In this document: positions 49,971-61,156 of the stretch, one piece after another
Layout of the letters: every line of letters starts with the position of its first letter
How positions within the stretch are numbered: the stretch's first letter is position 1
From: Asparagopsis taxiformis
Lineage: Eukaryota; Rhodophyta; Florideophyceae; Bonnemaisoniales; Bonnemaisoniaceae
Assembly: GCA_030407315.1 (NCBI GenBank)
Contig: JALQPE010000303.1
Location: 23,002 to 87,001 of the forward strand
Direction: 5' to 3'
DNA: 64,000 nt
Notes under the pieces: model-generated
Told to the model about the DNA's origin: nothing
Database searches by the model: none
What the model saw: the letters and a program-made list of their open reading frames with translations, nothing else
Program-made: the position numbers and the translations under genes

Positions 49971-52964
49971 ATGGCTCCGAGACGGACTCCTATTCGAAAG
50001 AAAACCACAAGTCGTAGGACAAAGGCGAGATTCGATTCACTCAGTGTGGCCAGTCCCAGTAAACAGCTTCATGGGAAACTGCAGGGAGAAATCCGCAGCA
50101 GTGATGCAGCCTGCATGAACAAAGAAATCCCGAGAGGTAATGAGCTACGACGTGAGTGTACCACAGATGACCTATTGGAGTCCCCAATCCCTATGGGTGA
50201 CACAATAAAAGGTTGTATTGATGTGTACAGCAACAACGATGAAGCTGGAAGTGACATCTACGTAGCATCGAGCACGCTAATGGAATCGGAAGAAGCAACC
50301 GGACGAGGTTCTGATTCTATTTCAACTGGAGGCCCGATAGACCGGAATGCTGGGGATGAAGCATGTGGTGATTTCAAGGCATTACTACGATGGCCTGCAA
50401 TGTATGGGGCTCTCCAGCTGAGTGGAACTCAAAGAATGACAAGAGCCCACTATGAAGGTACCCTGTTCGGAATGAATTTCCGCAGAGATCCAAGTGAGCA
50501 TGTCCCGTCGGACTCTGTGATGCGACAGAAGATACTACCATTCTTGAGGAAACACTGCTATGCAAAGAGCTGTGACATCGAGTTTCCGATAGACCTTCGA
50601 AAGAGCGGAGCAAGAGCTGCACAGCATCGAGGTGCAGTAGGAACCCGTGGAACAACAGATGACAGAGACAATTGTGGAGGAATGGCGAAAGTTCGTATTA
50701 TACTCCCAAGCACATGGGCTCTGAAAGATGTGCAGACTCGACCAATCTTTAAAGCATTCCGCAGTGATGCGAAAAATCGAAGCTCGGAAGGAGAAAAATC
50801 AACCGCAGAGTGCAGCATTGAAGATTCGTTCATTGCAAAGTGCAGGAGGGGTGTTTTGAGCGACCCATTCGTTCGCACAGCAGTTGTTCCCATTGACAGC
50901 GATGGGAAAAAGGGTTTGAAGCACATTTATGTACCTGATGGAACAGCAATTCGAATCCGATATCATCCAGGAGCTCGTCAGGTTGCCGTCATCGAAAGAG
51001 CAAAAGGGTTCAGGAAGAATGACAGAGATGGTGGAAAACCGAAGAGGAGAAGAGTGTCGGTTACGTCGTTGTGGGAACTTCATGCTAGGACCATAGTTAC
51101 CTATGAGACTCGACACGACGGTGAGCATGATGTGCATGTCGAAAAATATCTGCAGCCGCGAATGTCACATCTATTGGAATGGGAGAGGCAGCATGCTCTG
51201 CGAGCGATATCGCAATGTGTAATCGGAGCAGGAACCAAGGGAAAAGGAACACGAGCTGGGGACGTGATAACCGCTCTATTACCAATTGGAATGGAAGAGG
51301 GTGATATTGTTCCACACGTCGTATTGGTGAACAGGTATTTGAAAGAGCAGGTCGGAGAAGCATCCACCATGTTACTTTGCTTTTCACCGGGCGCGAGCTT
51401 TGCTGAAGCCAGAAAACCGCCCGATAGACTAGGAAGCCCCAACTATGAAGAAATTCGTGTTTCAGGGGTGTTCTCGGATGGTTTCGGAGACCACAGGTCG
51501 CAATGGCACCCAGCGTCTCCGCGAGAAGATGCACCATGTTGGGGAAAGCTGGAGGATGGTCGAAACTACTTTGTTTACCGATTTCTCCTTTACACGGATG
51601 ACTTCGAACCATTCACAAGCAGGAAGGGAAGTTTTGGTGGATGCTATATGTTACCTCTCAATCTACCGCCTCGGAAAAGGGGAAGCTACCAAGCGGTTCG
51701 AGTGATTGGTTTGCCACCTCCGGGAGTGTCCACAAATTGTGTATTGCGATATATCGTTCAAGATATAGTGCGGGGAAGCACAGAGGGTTTCCCAACGAAA
51801 AATGCAGAGGGAGAAGATGTTGTGGTATTTCTAGACCCAGTGGGGAGCATTGGAGACTATCCTGCAGTTTCACATACCCTGGATGTTCTTGGACACACAT
51901 CAAACTCTCCGTGCCACATCTGCAGTTTCCGCAAATATGACCTGAGCAGTACTGGTGGCACGAAGAATGCATACATTTCGGTAGTGAACGGGCAAACATC
52001 GACGCATGCCAGGAGCAAGTATCGGAATGCATCGACACGTAAGGATGCCACAGAAACCCAGCTTCGCACTCTCGGACTGGCTGCAGAAGAAGGGGAAGAT
52101 TTACCATTTCATGTCCTGAGCACTTCCTTGGAAGCAGTGCAGGAAGAAGTACCGAAGACGGAAAACGGAGTTTCAGTTGTCCCAGCAATTTTTGACCCGT
52201 ACCGTTCCGCAGTGATAGCACCTGACCATCTATTGTCTGGACTGGCACAAGATGTACTGAACGCTTGTATTTCAGCTGCCAGCCCACGAATTCGAGAGGT
52301 AGCTGAATTGCAAATTCTGGGCGCTCTGAAGAAGTTCAGGATGGGAAGGCAGAACCGTTTATTTGGAACCAACAATCTGCTTTCCATGAACATGAGTGAC
52401 ATATTCAGTGTGCTGCTGATAGCACCTATGGCATTCGAAAACGCAGGTCGAATGATGGATGGGAAAGGAGAAGGTCATCGTGAAAAATTTGATGGGGCCG
52501 TCAAACTAGTAGTGATGTTTCAGAAGCTGGTTTCGTGTATTAGTTTCATGCCCGTATGGTGGAAAGACGGTCCACATGAAGTAGAGACGGCTGACGGAGA
52601 AGGTGGCAGGAATGAATACATTCTGGGAAGAACCGTAGACTACGTGGAGACGTTGAATGAGTATTGTCGGAAAGTGAAGGGAGCAGGAGCACATTTGGAC
52701 AAGCCTAATGTTCATCGTCTTGTCGAGTTTTGTGTTCATACGCTTCGTCTGTGTTTTCGGAAATGGACGCGGACGTCCACAACCTCTAGTACACCTAGTA
52801 TTACTAGGCGGACGTCCATGTTCTCCAGTATTTTTGGATGTCCGCCTAGAACCGGACGTCCATGCGGTCTAGTACGTCTAGTATTACTAGGGCGACATTC
52901 ATTGTTTCTAGTACCACGGATGTCCCCCTCGGGATGGACTTCCGCCATGTCTATGTCCACCTAG
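49971..52964 (+). CDS. CACTA-like (CMC-type) transposase of element 2, 3' disrupted
   Basis: 997-residue ORF, of which about 925 are native. It starts MAPRRTPIRKKTTSRRTK. Blocks include YRFLLYTDDFEPF with GGCYMLPL (about 535-560), VIGLPPPGVSTNCVLRYIVQ (about 580), GSIGDYPAVSHTLDVLGHTS with SPCHIC (about 625-650), VVPAIFDPYRSAVIAPDHLL (about 735) and MNMSDIFSVLLIAPMAFEN (about 805). These match the 25,506 transposase and the general CMC pattern of an acidic core plus D-Y-P...C-x-x-C. From about 52,743 the ORF reads into an unrelated repeat (FRKWTRTSTTSST), so the true C-terminus is lost. The left copy (1,802-3,736) is cut earlier. Neither looks functional. Confidence 0.85.
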   Translation: MAPRRTPIRKKTTSRRTKARFDSLSVASPSKQLHGKLQGEIRSSDAACMNKEIPRGNELRRECTTDDLLESPIPMGDTIKGCIDVYSNNDEAGSDIYVASSTLMESEEATGRGSDSISTGGPIDRNAGDEACGDFKALLRWPAMYGALQLSGTQRMTRAHYEGTLFGMNFRRDPSEHVPSDSVMRQKILPFLRKHCYAKSCDIEFPIDLRKSGARAAQHRGAVGTRGTTDDRDNCGGMAKVRIILPSTWALKDVQTRPIFKAFRSDAKNRSSEGEKSTAECSIEDSFIAKCRRGVLSDPFVRTAVVPIDSDGKKGLKHIYVPDGTAIRIRYHPGARQVAVIERAKGFRKNDRDGGKPKRRRVSVTSLWELHARTIVTYETRHDGEHDVHVEKYLQPRMSHLLEWERQHALRAISQCVIGAGTKGKGTRAGDVITALLPIGMEEGDIVPHVVLVNRYLKEQVGEASTMLLCFSPGASFAEARKPPDRLGSPNYEEIRVSGVFSDGFGDHRSQWHPASPREDAPCWGKLEDGRNYFVYRFLLYTDDFEPFTSRKGSFGGCYMLPLNLPPRKRGSYQAVRVIGLPPPGVSTNCVLRYIVQDIVRGSTEGFPTKNAEGEDVVVFLDPVGSIGDYPAVSHTLDVLGHTSNSPCHICSFRKYDLSSTGGTKNAYISVVNGQTSTHARSKYRNASTRKDATETQLRTLGLAAEEGEDLPFHVLSTSLEAVQEEVPKTENGVSVVPAIFDPYRSAVIAPDHLLSGLAQDVLNACISAASPRIREVAELQILGALKKFRMGRQNRLFGTNNLLSMNMSDIFSVLLIAPMAFENAGRMMDGKGEGHREKFDGAVKLVVMFQKLVSCISFMPVWWKDGPHEVETADGEGGRNEYILGRTVDYVETLNEYCRKVKGAGAHLDKPNVHRLVEFCVHTLRLCFRKWTRTSTTSSTPSITRRTSMFSSIFGCPPRTGRPCGLVRLVLLGRHSLFLVPRMSPSGWTSAMSMST

Positions 52965-52970
52965 GACGGG
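52746..52970. repeat. GGACGTCC / CTAGTATTACTAGG terminal block
   Basis: It starts TCTGTGTTTTCGGAAATGGACGCGGACGTCC, nearly the same as 30,103. Several alternating copies of GGACGTCCA and CTAGTACxxCTAGTATTACTAGG follow. It interrupts the transposase gene. It is probably the end of a DNA-transposon family also present at 30.1 kb. Confidence 0.6.
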
Positions 52971-54289
52971 CGCCGGTTCAGAAATTCAAAAATTTCGACC
53001 CCAGAAATTTCTGCCGCCGTGCTCGACATGGATGTCCGCATCCATCACGGCGACCACTCCATTTTTCCTTGTCGGTCGACTCCAATTTCGTCTTTAATTT
53101 TTTCATCCTCTCGCTCACACCCCCTTCCAGTTGGTGCTCACCTCCCCCGTACTGTACCTCAAACACCCCCAATACCACTCTAGCACGCATTTTCAGCTAC
53201 CTATCCTCGCTTCCACGGTGCACACCTCCATTCCATACCTACTTTTCTGCTCTACCGTACAGATTTCGTATACTAGAGGTAGTACCTTCAACCCCTCTCC
53301 TTCGCCCTCTCCACAAACTTCCCCTGCAGCTTACTCTTCGAAAACCTCTCACTCCCCATCCCGTACCCGACCTGCTCCACCCCTCCCTCCCTCACCTGCT
53401 CCATGCCCCCATGCCACCCGCATCTTCGATACCGTATACACCACCACCACCGGCCCACGCTCCCGCTCCCCCGCCGTCTCCCCAGAAACCTCCCCGCTCT
53501 GAACCACATATCAACCCCCCACTTCGCACCCTTCCTCCCACTCCCCTCCCTCCCCAGATACAATAACCCCCTTCTTCTCCATCACATCCCCACTCACCAC
53601 AGCCAGAACAGACGCCACCCCCCCCCCCCTCTTTCTCCTCACTTTCCTAAAAACCCTCCTCTCGGGCGTTCAACCGCACCCTCCTACGGTCCCACCTAAA
53701 CACCTCCTCCGCCCTCACTACCCCAACACCCCGCAGCGTCTCCCAATCCCCATAATATGCTTGTCGGCACTCCTCTCCGAATCACAATCCAATCTAAGCC
53801 CGCACTCCGTACATTTCCACCTCCACCTGTACCATCCCAAGATTCCATCCCCCCACAGAACACATCCTCATACCAAAGAAGAATTTTCTTCCTCTCATAC
53901 CTCATCCTTAAAACCTCCATCAGCTCCATGTAAATTTCGATGAAAATATATTTCTACTATGCAATCTCAAACATGTATGAGCCTATGCCTTTCCGCTTTG
54001 TCAACCCTGAATATTGGTACTCATGTATTCATAAAATAGGGCCACCCACATCCCTATCCCGTTCTGCAAGCTTTACAAACCACTAGACGCATACTCCACA
54101 ACTATACACAAAAACTACTCGCTATTTCAGACGACGCGGTACACAAGTAGCGTAGTCTCAACCTTCCGTGACGCCTTCCCTGATGCGTACAAGTGCGAAA
54201 CACGTCTAGACTGCTACTACTACGATATAGTATATCAGAAGTGAGTGCGGGAATTTTCGGCACAGGAGATGCTGGGCCACGAAATTGAT
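52971..54289. other. Pyrimidine-rich noncoding stretch
   Basis: C/T-rich on the plus strand, including a C9 run at 53,618-53,626. The overlapping Pro/Ser-rich ORFs on both strands are what such composition gives by chance. No motif, RNA gene or tandem array recognised. It is probably the interior of the element starting at 52,746. Confidence 0.45.
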
Positions 54290-54372
54290 TTTTCGGAAAT
54301 TTTAGAATTTCTGGGCTGGCCAGCAGTGCAATCGAGCTGGACATCCACCGGACGTCCATTTCAGGTTGGTCG
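54290..54372 (+). repeat. Partial copy of the palindrome-rich repeat (inner part)
   Basis: TTTAGAATTTCTGGGCTGGCCAGCAGTGCAAT...GGACGTCCATTTCAGGTTG is shared with 54,750-54,817 as a direct repeat. The outer part with the TGTGCCGTACGGCACA palindrome is missing. Confidence 0.75.
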
Positions 54373-54465
54373 TGAGGGAGTGGGGCGGGACCATGATGAA
54401 ACAAGGACCAAGACCTGTCCCTGACGTGTTGAGCCTGAAATCGACCCTTCGTCAGACGCCATTTC

Positions 54466-54592
54466 GGCTTACAGTTGGTGCTTATAGAAGCCAGTGATAG
54501 CCCTGATTGGGGCGGCGGCCGGTTCCGGCTTACAGTTGGTGCTTACAGACGCCAGAGATAGCCCCCGATTGGGCGGCGGTCGGTTCCTGGGG
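54466..54592. repeat. Tandem duplication, about 64 bp x 2
   Basis: TTCGGCTTACAGTTGGTGCTTA...GGCGGCGGCCGGTTCC is followed directly by a diverged copy (...GCTTACAGACGCC...GGCGGCGGTCGGTTCC). Confidence 0.75.
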
Positions 54593-54610
54593 CCGTTGTG
54601 GCCAAATTAG

Positions 54611-54817
54611 ACACCCTGATTTAAATTAAAATTTGGGCTATTCTCAAAAACATGCACATGTGAACATGTTTTTGAGATGGGGGTGTGCCGTACGGCACAA
54701 TCGACCGCCCAAATCGATGTTTTTTGCAATATTTTTTGTGCCCGAAATTGTAGAATTTCTGGGCTGGCCAGCAGTGCAATCGAGCTGGACATCCACCGGA
54801 CGTCCATTTCAGGTTGA
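54611..54817 (+). repeat. Terminal palindrome-rich repeat of copy 2
   Basis: CACCCTGATTTAAATTAAAATTTGGG, the CATG hairpin, TGTGCCGTACGGCACA, and inner part to GGACGTCCATTTCAGG. It marks the dioxygenase-side end of the element. Confidence 0.8.
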
Positions 54818-55044
54818 TCGTGTATCGTGCACGTCCACCCATTACCGGAAGCAAGTAGGCGATGAAGCACGTACAAACCCAATTGTTCTGCTATTTCTAG
54901 CAAAGATCATCGAGTCTAGAGATGTGAGGGAATCGTCCTGGAAATCATGCTCCAACCCACGAGGGAATGGACAATCTAGTTTGAAAGCATGGAACGGAAG
55001 TACATTATAGTAGGTTCATAGATTGAAAGTGAGAAAGGAGATGA

Positions 55045-56590
55045 TTATATTCTTGATAATTGTTTACTGAAGTAGTAGTTGTCAAGGTATCTAGCCGTCG
55101 GAAAATTGTTCTTCCTCTTCGTCCCACTATAATCAGGATCTCCCGGATCTCCCGGCAGAATAGGCATCAACGGGACCCCACTAATTGTGTGGGCTATAGG
55201 CTTGCGAGGTTCTGTCGTCTTCATGCGCATCATTCCGAGCTGCCCTGTCTTCGGCCTACGATCTTTCTTGACCGGGATGGGAACAACTGTCTTGTGGCGA
55301 ACATTGACAGGTGCCGGTTGACTTTGCCTGGCAGACCGGCGCGGAGCATTGGCGATTACTTCTTCTTCGAATCCCAGCCGCCTGATGAAACCAAACGAAA
55401 CATTGTCGGGAATCGGATACGACGCATTCCTGAAATACGTGTGATACCTCGTTGTCGTGTGTGACACAACTCTGTCGACATGCTCTGCCCCGGCATGTTG
55501 TACATGGCCGTGACCGATGAAGACTGAACGTGGCGGAACGATTACCTTCTTCAGCTTCATCGTCTTGGCGTACATATCTAATTCCAGCGCTTTGGAAATA
55601 CATACTTGTGGGACCCTGGACACACCCAAATAGGGAATGGGTCATCTCCGCTGGCAATAAAAAAGTAACCCGGAAGTTGATCTTTGCGCTTGCGAGGAGG
55701 AACAGGGAAATCATTGTGTGGGACCTGCCGAGGACACCCCTTTCCCGTTATCAAAAACCGTCCCCAGATGCTGGCATGACAAGTTTTTCTCCCGGTAAAC
55801 GCACTCCTCCAGCCCTATCAGCCGGACAAGGATTCCCAACCACACATCCAGCAGGGCTCACCGCGTCACAAACTTGAACCGTCGATATGCGTCTCGTCGT
55901 TCTCGGCATAGTCAACCAGGCAGTGGCGCGTAGACGTGAAGCGAGCCCTCCCCTCATTCCGGTTCTTCTCATCTGTTTCATCGTCCCCTGTATTGACAAT
56001 GGGACTCCACAGCTGCCGGTTCCCAGGGTCCTTGTGCACCTCCTCCCCCTCCCACGTTCCCAAAAAGTACCGAAACAATTCCTGGTTAGGAATTTCTTCC
56101 ATGAGACCCAAGTCGAATGGGAACTTGTCCGACGTATCGAGATAGCTTGCATCCGCGAAATTGTGCATCACCGTATACCCTCGCTCGTTAATTTCCGTTC
56201 GGCAATTGTGGAAGTACGCCATACCAGTGCCGGCCTCATACGAATCCTTCCAGCTTGTAGACATTCGCGCAACCTGGGCGAAGTCCAGCCTCGAGGGTAT
56301 AAACGTCGATGTAGGCTCACACATCGCCTTGGCAGCCATCTTCCACGCTGCGAAGAACATCGGATAGACGTGATCGATTTCAAATAGCAAACGAGCCCGA
56401 TGTTCTTCCGGAATATGCAGCCCCTCGAACACAGGGTCTATTGCCACTTTCTTCAAATATCTCACCTCCCTGCCCGCTTCATCGATTTACACACTCTCCA
56501 ATACAACCTGAGCCCAATCGGGGGCAGACAGCCAACCCTCACCGATGCGATGATGTCCGCGGGACGCTGCGCCAGATGATGCCCTTCGGC
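55045..56590 (-). pseudogene. 2-oxoglutarate/Fe(II) dioxygenase-like gene, copy 2 (has the C-terminus)
   Basis: The same gene as 46,594-47,632 but uninterrupted. The N-terminal part is open from 56,465 to 55,866, then a frame break at HID (one T fewer than copy 1). The core with the H-x-D pair is near 55,700, followed by VPPRSVFIGHGHVQHAGAEH and RYHTYFRNASYPIPDNVSFG, giving the distal His and Arg of the dioxygenase fold. A Lys/Arg-rich tail leads to the stop at 55,045. At the CAC AAG TAT GTA junction copy 1 has T4...A4 and copy 2 T3...A3. Neither is in frame, though a run of T4...A3 would be, which points to homopolymer length errors or decay. Confidence 0.6.
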
Positions 56591-59015
56591 TCGGTCTTTG
56601 ACTTCGAAATCGTCAGGAAGAGATGGCATACGGTCGTCGAACAGGAGGTCGTGTTCAGAAGGAGAGTCACGAACGATGTAACCGTCTTCATCGACTTCCA
56701 CTCCTTCCGGAACAGTGAATGTAATTGTCACTTCGCGGACCCCCTTGCTTTCGACTTGGCCCTCGTCTGCACCCTGTTTTTGTCTTCCTCGTCCGAAGCG
56801 GTATGGACAGATTCTTGGTTGGAGGGAGTCGCACCAGCACGTTGATTATCTTGGGGGACAATCTCAACGGCAGAATCGGGGGAACGGGCGGAGTCTTCGT
56901 CACCCTCATCACCGGAAACAGTGGCTTGTTGTTGATCGGTGGGTTTATCAACATTGGCCTGCTCTTCTTCCCCGGCGGATTGTTGTACCACAACGTCTCT
57001 TCTTCCTCGAGGCGTGTGCTCCCCGTCGAGCGAAGTCGCTGTGAACGGCGGCGGATGCCATGCGAAGCAGGCTCATGTTCGACATTTCGCTGCTTCTTGT
57101 GAGTGAGTCTCACATTGGCAGCAGAAGGGCGGCGTTTGCGTCGAGCCTTAGTCTTCTCTTCAATGTCGGATTGAAAAACTCTTTCAAGTTCGTTTCCAAA
57201 TCCTGTAAACGCGTGGTTCTCCGTCGCATTCGAACCTCACTGCTCCGGTCGTCCCCTCTACATTGCAATGGCATTGGTGAGATGCCATTGCAACTCCTTC
57301 GGCTGCTTAACCGACCCAATTGCCATCTCTGTGCTCAGAAATGACTTGCGCATAATACTCTTTGGGCGCCCATACGCAGCGTACAGAGAATTTGCTATTG
57401 CAGTCACGCGACGGACGTATGTATAGAAGTCGTTCACGTCAAAGCGTCCATCCGGACGTCCACCATGAGCAGGGTTCAAGTACTCCGAAAGACCACGCAA
57501 GACGAAGACAAAGTTTTCTTCCAGCAACTCGCGCACTATCTTGTGGTCCAGGTGCGTTATCCCAATCTCGTTGCGGCGCTCGGAATTGTTCAGCTCACGC
57601 AACACTTCGTCGAGAACAGGATGCTTCAGCGTTGCTATAGCCAAACGCGTCCACCGCCGGGCCGTGTTCGTTGAATTCATCATCCCCATGAACTGCGCCT
57701 CGAACAATGTTCGGATGACATCAGACTCACGCAAGTCGCCAGCGTTTTTCCACGTTATTTGCAACAGCAATCGTACGGATGAACTGCTGGATGGACGACA
57801 AGATTCGAACCAGGGAGCGCTCCGTCAGTTGCGTCCCAGTCGTATGGTTCGACTCTGCACTCTTGTGGATGATCTCATGAGGCTGAGATCACTGTCGTCC
57901 TTGCGGCGAAGGTAGTACACATCCAGAGGCTGAGTAACCCAGCGCAAGCGGTTTGCCTCCTGTGGCAGCTTGGTTCTGTGCATACGGGTGAGGCGCGTGA
58001 AGTCATCCGCAATGCTATGCATAGCATTGAGACGATGCAGTCCGTCGATCACGGTCACGTTCGCATTGGCATGGAATTTGCCATTCTGGAACAGACGCGT
58101 GGCGGCGGGCAGATGCGTGTTCTGCGACCTCAGCACCGTCACAGTGATACGCGAAGAGCTCACATACCCCACAGCCAACATATTGTTGCGCAGGTCCTCC
58201 ACGTGGTCTTCTTTCACATCCCGAAGGGTCACGGCCGGTTCCACTAGCTGCCTCACCAACACAGTCGCTCCTTCTCCGACGTAATCCGACGTCACAAACT
58301 TGGGCACCGTAATTTGCGTCCCCTGCTGCTCACGAATGCTCTCCGCCACCTCCGGTTCGTCGTCCACCTCGGTTACGTCCTGCGTAGTAGCTTCGGTGAC
58401 GTTGGAGCGAGCAGGGTGCTTCGTGCCTCCACTGGAGGCTCTGGCAGAGCGAGCAGGGCGCTTCGTGCCTCCCGAAACCGGGTGGAGCGTGCTGGATGCT
58501 TCGTACCCCCCGAACCAGTGATTTCGCCTGCTGGACCGGTACTGGGCATCCGTCCCGAGCTGGCCTGGTTCGTCGCTGCGTTGAAGTTTGACGCTGCAGC
58601 AGGGGTACGAATGTCGCTAGGGCCATCCTCCGCAGCGGGGCGCATCATCCGAGTATCCCAAGGGTAAAACGCCGCGGCGTATGCTCCACCCATCGTCTCC
58701 GGCGGTCCCTCGGCGCCATCAAACATGTACGGGAACGGGAGGTCCTTGAACTTGTCCTTAGTCGCAATGTTCCGCACGACGATATAGTCGGCCTCGTCGG
58801 TTTCCGGCAGCTTGTGGTTGTGCAGCGTGCGCGGAAGGCCAACATCGCCACCAGCAGTGCTCACCGAAGCCGTCCCAATATGCACAGCCGCACCGTCCAC
58901 GTCCCGCAAACAAGTCGACATCGACGCCGCGCTTGAGTCCGCGCGACTCCGCTGACGCGCTCACTTGATCGCCGCAAACCGTTGAAAACAAACTGCTGAA
59001 ATGCGTATCCGCCAT
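56591..59015 (-). pseudogene. ParB/sulfiredoxin-like gene, copy 2 (frameshifted)
   Basis: The start MADTHFSSLF at 59,015 matches copy 1. The D-G-L-H-R-L-N-A motif is retained near 58,035. The frame is broken at several points, giving separate open pieces 58,758-59,015, 58,373-58,921, 57,825-58,367, 57,258-57,770, 56,688-57,113 and 56,462-56,731. Differences seen include lost bases in CC and AA runs in the leader and a gained A near 58,905. Otherwise very close to copy 1. Confidence 0.8.
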
Positions 59016-59289
59016 GGTTGTTGAGTTGGAAAGAAAAGAGATGTTGGCGTTGACGTATTGGAGTGATGTGGATGGTATGTTTCACGTTGAAGAATGTCGT
59101 GAACGCCAATCGCTGGAAATAATAACACAATCAACCGAAATTTTGTTAGGTACAGACCTATCGTGACCGCTGGAATGCAAGAGAGGCAATCGAGATGTGA
59201 GTGTCCGTTCGGAACGGGCCCGAGTCGGGCTCTCGAAACCTGACGAGGTGGCGTGAAGCATGCAGTGTCCTTGATGTGTAATGTGTTAA

Positions 59290-59530
59290 AATTACAGCTG
59301 TCAAGCTAGACGGCTTTTGGGGCGGCTGCGAGCACCCCTTTATCCGGGGGACACCCTGATTTGAGTTAAAATTTGGGCTATTCTCAAAAACATGCACATG
59401 TGAACATGTTTTTGAGATGGGGGTGTGCCGTACGGCACAATCGACCGCTGAAATCAAGGTTTTTTACAATATTTTTGCTGCCCGAAATTCTACAATTTCT
59501 GGGCTGGCCAGCAATGCAATAGCTATCTGC
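59290..59530 (+). repeat. Palindrome-rich repeat with outer end, copy 2
   Basis: Mirror of 43,556-43,783: AATTACAGCTGTCAAGCTAGACGG, GGGGACACCCTGATTTGAG, the CATG hairpin and the TGTGCCGTACGGCACA palindrome. Confidence 0.85.
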
Positions 59531-60635
59531 TCTAAACCGATTCTAACAAGCAGAAAGAATCCTCTCCTTCATGACGATGCTCTCGATTGAGTGCAATGCA
59601 ACGGACTCCCTCCAAGAGAACGACAAAGCATCGTCTTTTCCAGGCATTTCCGTACGAAAAATAATCGAAAAACATATTTGACTTTAACCTAACAGCTATC
59701 GCGAGCACCGTACTCAGCTATATTTCCTCTGTAATTTCCTTCCTCCAACCAATCAATAGCCGCTTGGTCACAGGCTTAAAAGCCTTCCACTATCTGTCCC
59801 TATCCATCGAAGACCCTCGGAGGGTTCGATCCAGGCCTTGATCACCCATGATGGTGTGCAACCCGAGAAATTGAAAATGGAACATTTGCACAGGGACGAG
59901 ATGTCATTCAATGAAAGAGAAGTTCTCTTTCGTTTACTTTTTTCTAACAAGATTCTAACGTCTACGGAGCGGAACACCCTATGTAGTCCGTCCGTTTTTC
60001 ATCCCGAGAGAATGTGGATGTGAGGTAAGACGCAGTGGTGATGCGTGTTGATTCCCACAGACGGGGTGGAGGAGGTGGTTACGGAGGAAGCCTGGAGAAC
60101 TTCTCCGTACTGACGTCTCACATGTTGAACATGTGAGATGTCAGTACCCATGGATGAGAAGAAAACATGTTCAGGTGCGGTTCGGATATTCTTTCCCATT
60201 AACGGAGTGAGGAGGCTATGGTGGAAGCCTGGAGAGCATGTGAGATGTCAGTACCCATGGATCACAGAAGAACATGTTGAGGTGCGGTTCGGATATTCTT
60301 TCCATTAACGGAGGTGGAGGAGACTATGGTGGAAGCCTGGAGAAATAGAGTAGTCTTATACCCATGGATCACAAGAAGACGTTGTTGGGCTCCTTTTCGA
60401 AGCCCATTCGTCTCTTGAATAAATTTAGCACCCGAATCATATACGATTGCCGAGTTGACACCCCGTATGTCTCGTTGGTAGAAATAGCAGGGGTTCCACC
60501 ACTCAGCTGCGGGAAGTAGTTACTGATTATATGAGATATGGCTTAGCTCCCGCAAAACCGATAGCTCTGGGCTCAGTTCTCCAAATGTGGTTATACGAAT
60601 GTGTTCTGACAATGCTAGAAGACGAATATCTGCAT
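59531..60635. other. Divergent central region of copy 2
   Basis: Mirror of 42,420-43,555. Contains the 41-bp hairpin at 60,107-60,147 and the GGAGGCTATGGTGGAAGCCTGGAG repeats. No gene supported. Confidence 0.55.
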
Positions 60636-60810
60636 CCTGATTTGAATTCAAATTTGGGCTATTCTCAAAACATGCACATGTGAACATGTTTTTGAGATGG
60701 GATGTGCCGTACGGCACAATCGACCGCCGAAATCGATGTTTTTTGCAATATTTTTTCTGCCCGAAATTGTAGAATTTCTGGTCTGGCCAGCATGCATCTG
60801 AGCTGGCATC
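60636..60810 (+). repeat. Internal palindrome-rich repeat, copy 2
   Basis: Mirror of 42,241-42,419. Begins CCTGATTTGAATTCAAATTTGGG, just upstream of the methyltransferase-SET start. Confidence 0.85.
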
Positions 60811-61156
60811 CCCATGTCCAGTGGCCGTCCGGATGTCGCTCACCTGGTAAGCGTGATGCACCTGTGACAACCTATGTGACTGCAGTCACAGCCGCCATGG
60901 CGCCGTGCAGTACAACACTCAAAGACAGGTCACAATCTTTTTAAAATTTTTCTCTACCACGTATCCGTCACAACTTATTACCTACACCGGTTACGGGTTT
61001 CAAGACCTTTCCATTGCTGTGTACCCGTATACTCTGTTCCGTTCGATATCAACCAGTGTTCCTCACGAAAGAGTGCAAACGTCCGAGATACGTCGTCAAA
61101 TTTGACTGTCTCGCCGAGCGGTCGCCATCCTGTACCGAATTTCCACTCATTCCATT

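Larger units (their letters stand above)
47633..52745 (+). mobile_element. CACTA-like element 2, right copy
   Basis: It begins CACTACGGTGTTGAAAAGG inside the dioxygenase gene; comparison with 55,440-55,470 shows the exact entry point. The order is subterminal repeats (to 48,180), foldback (48,871-49,011) and transposase (from 49,971). The 3' end is missing because another sequence starts at about 52,746. Orientation is opposite to the left copy. Confidence 0.85.

Noticed and set aside
52978..53943. Pro/Ser/His-rich ORFs on both strands
   Set aside because: Explained by the pyrimidine-rich tract; no conservation or motif.
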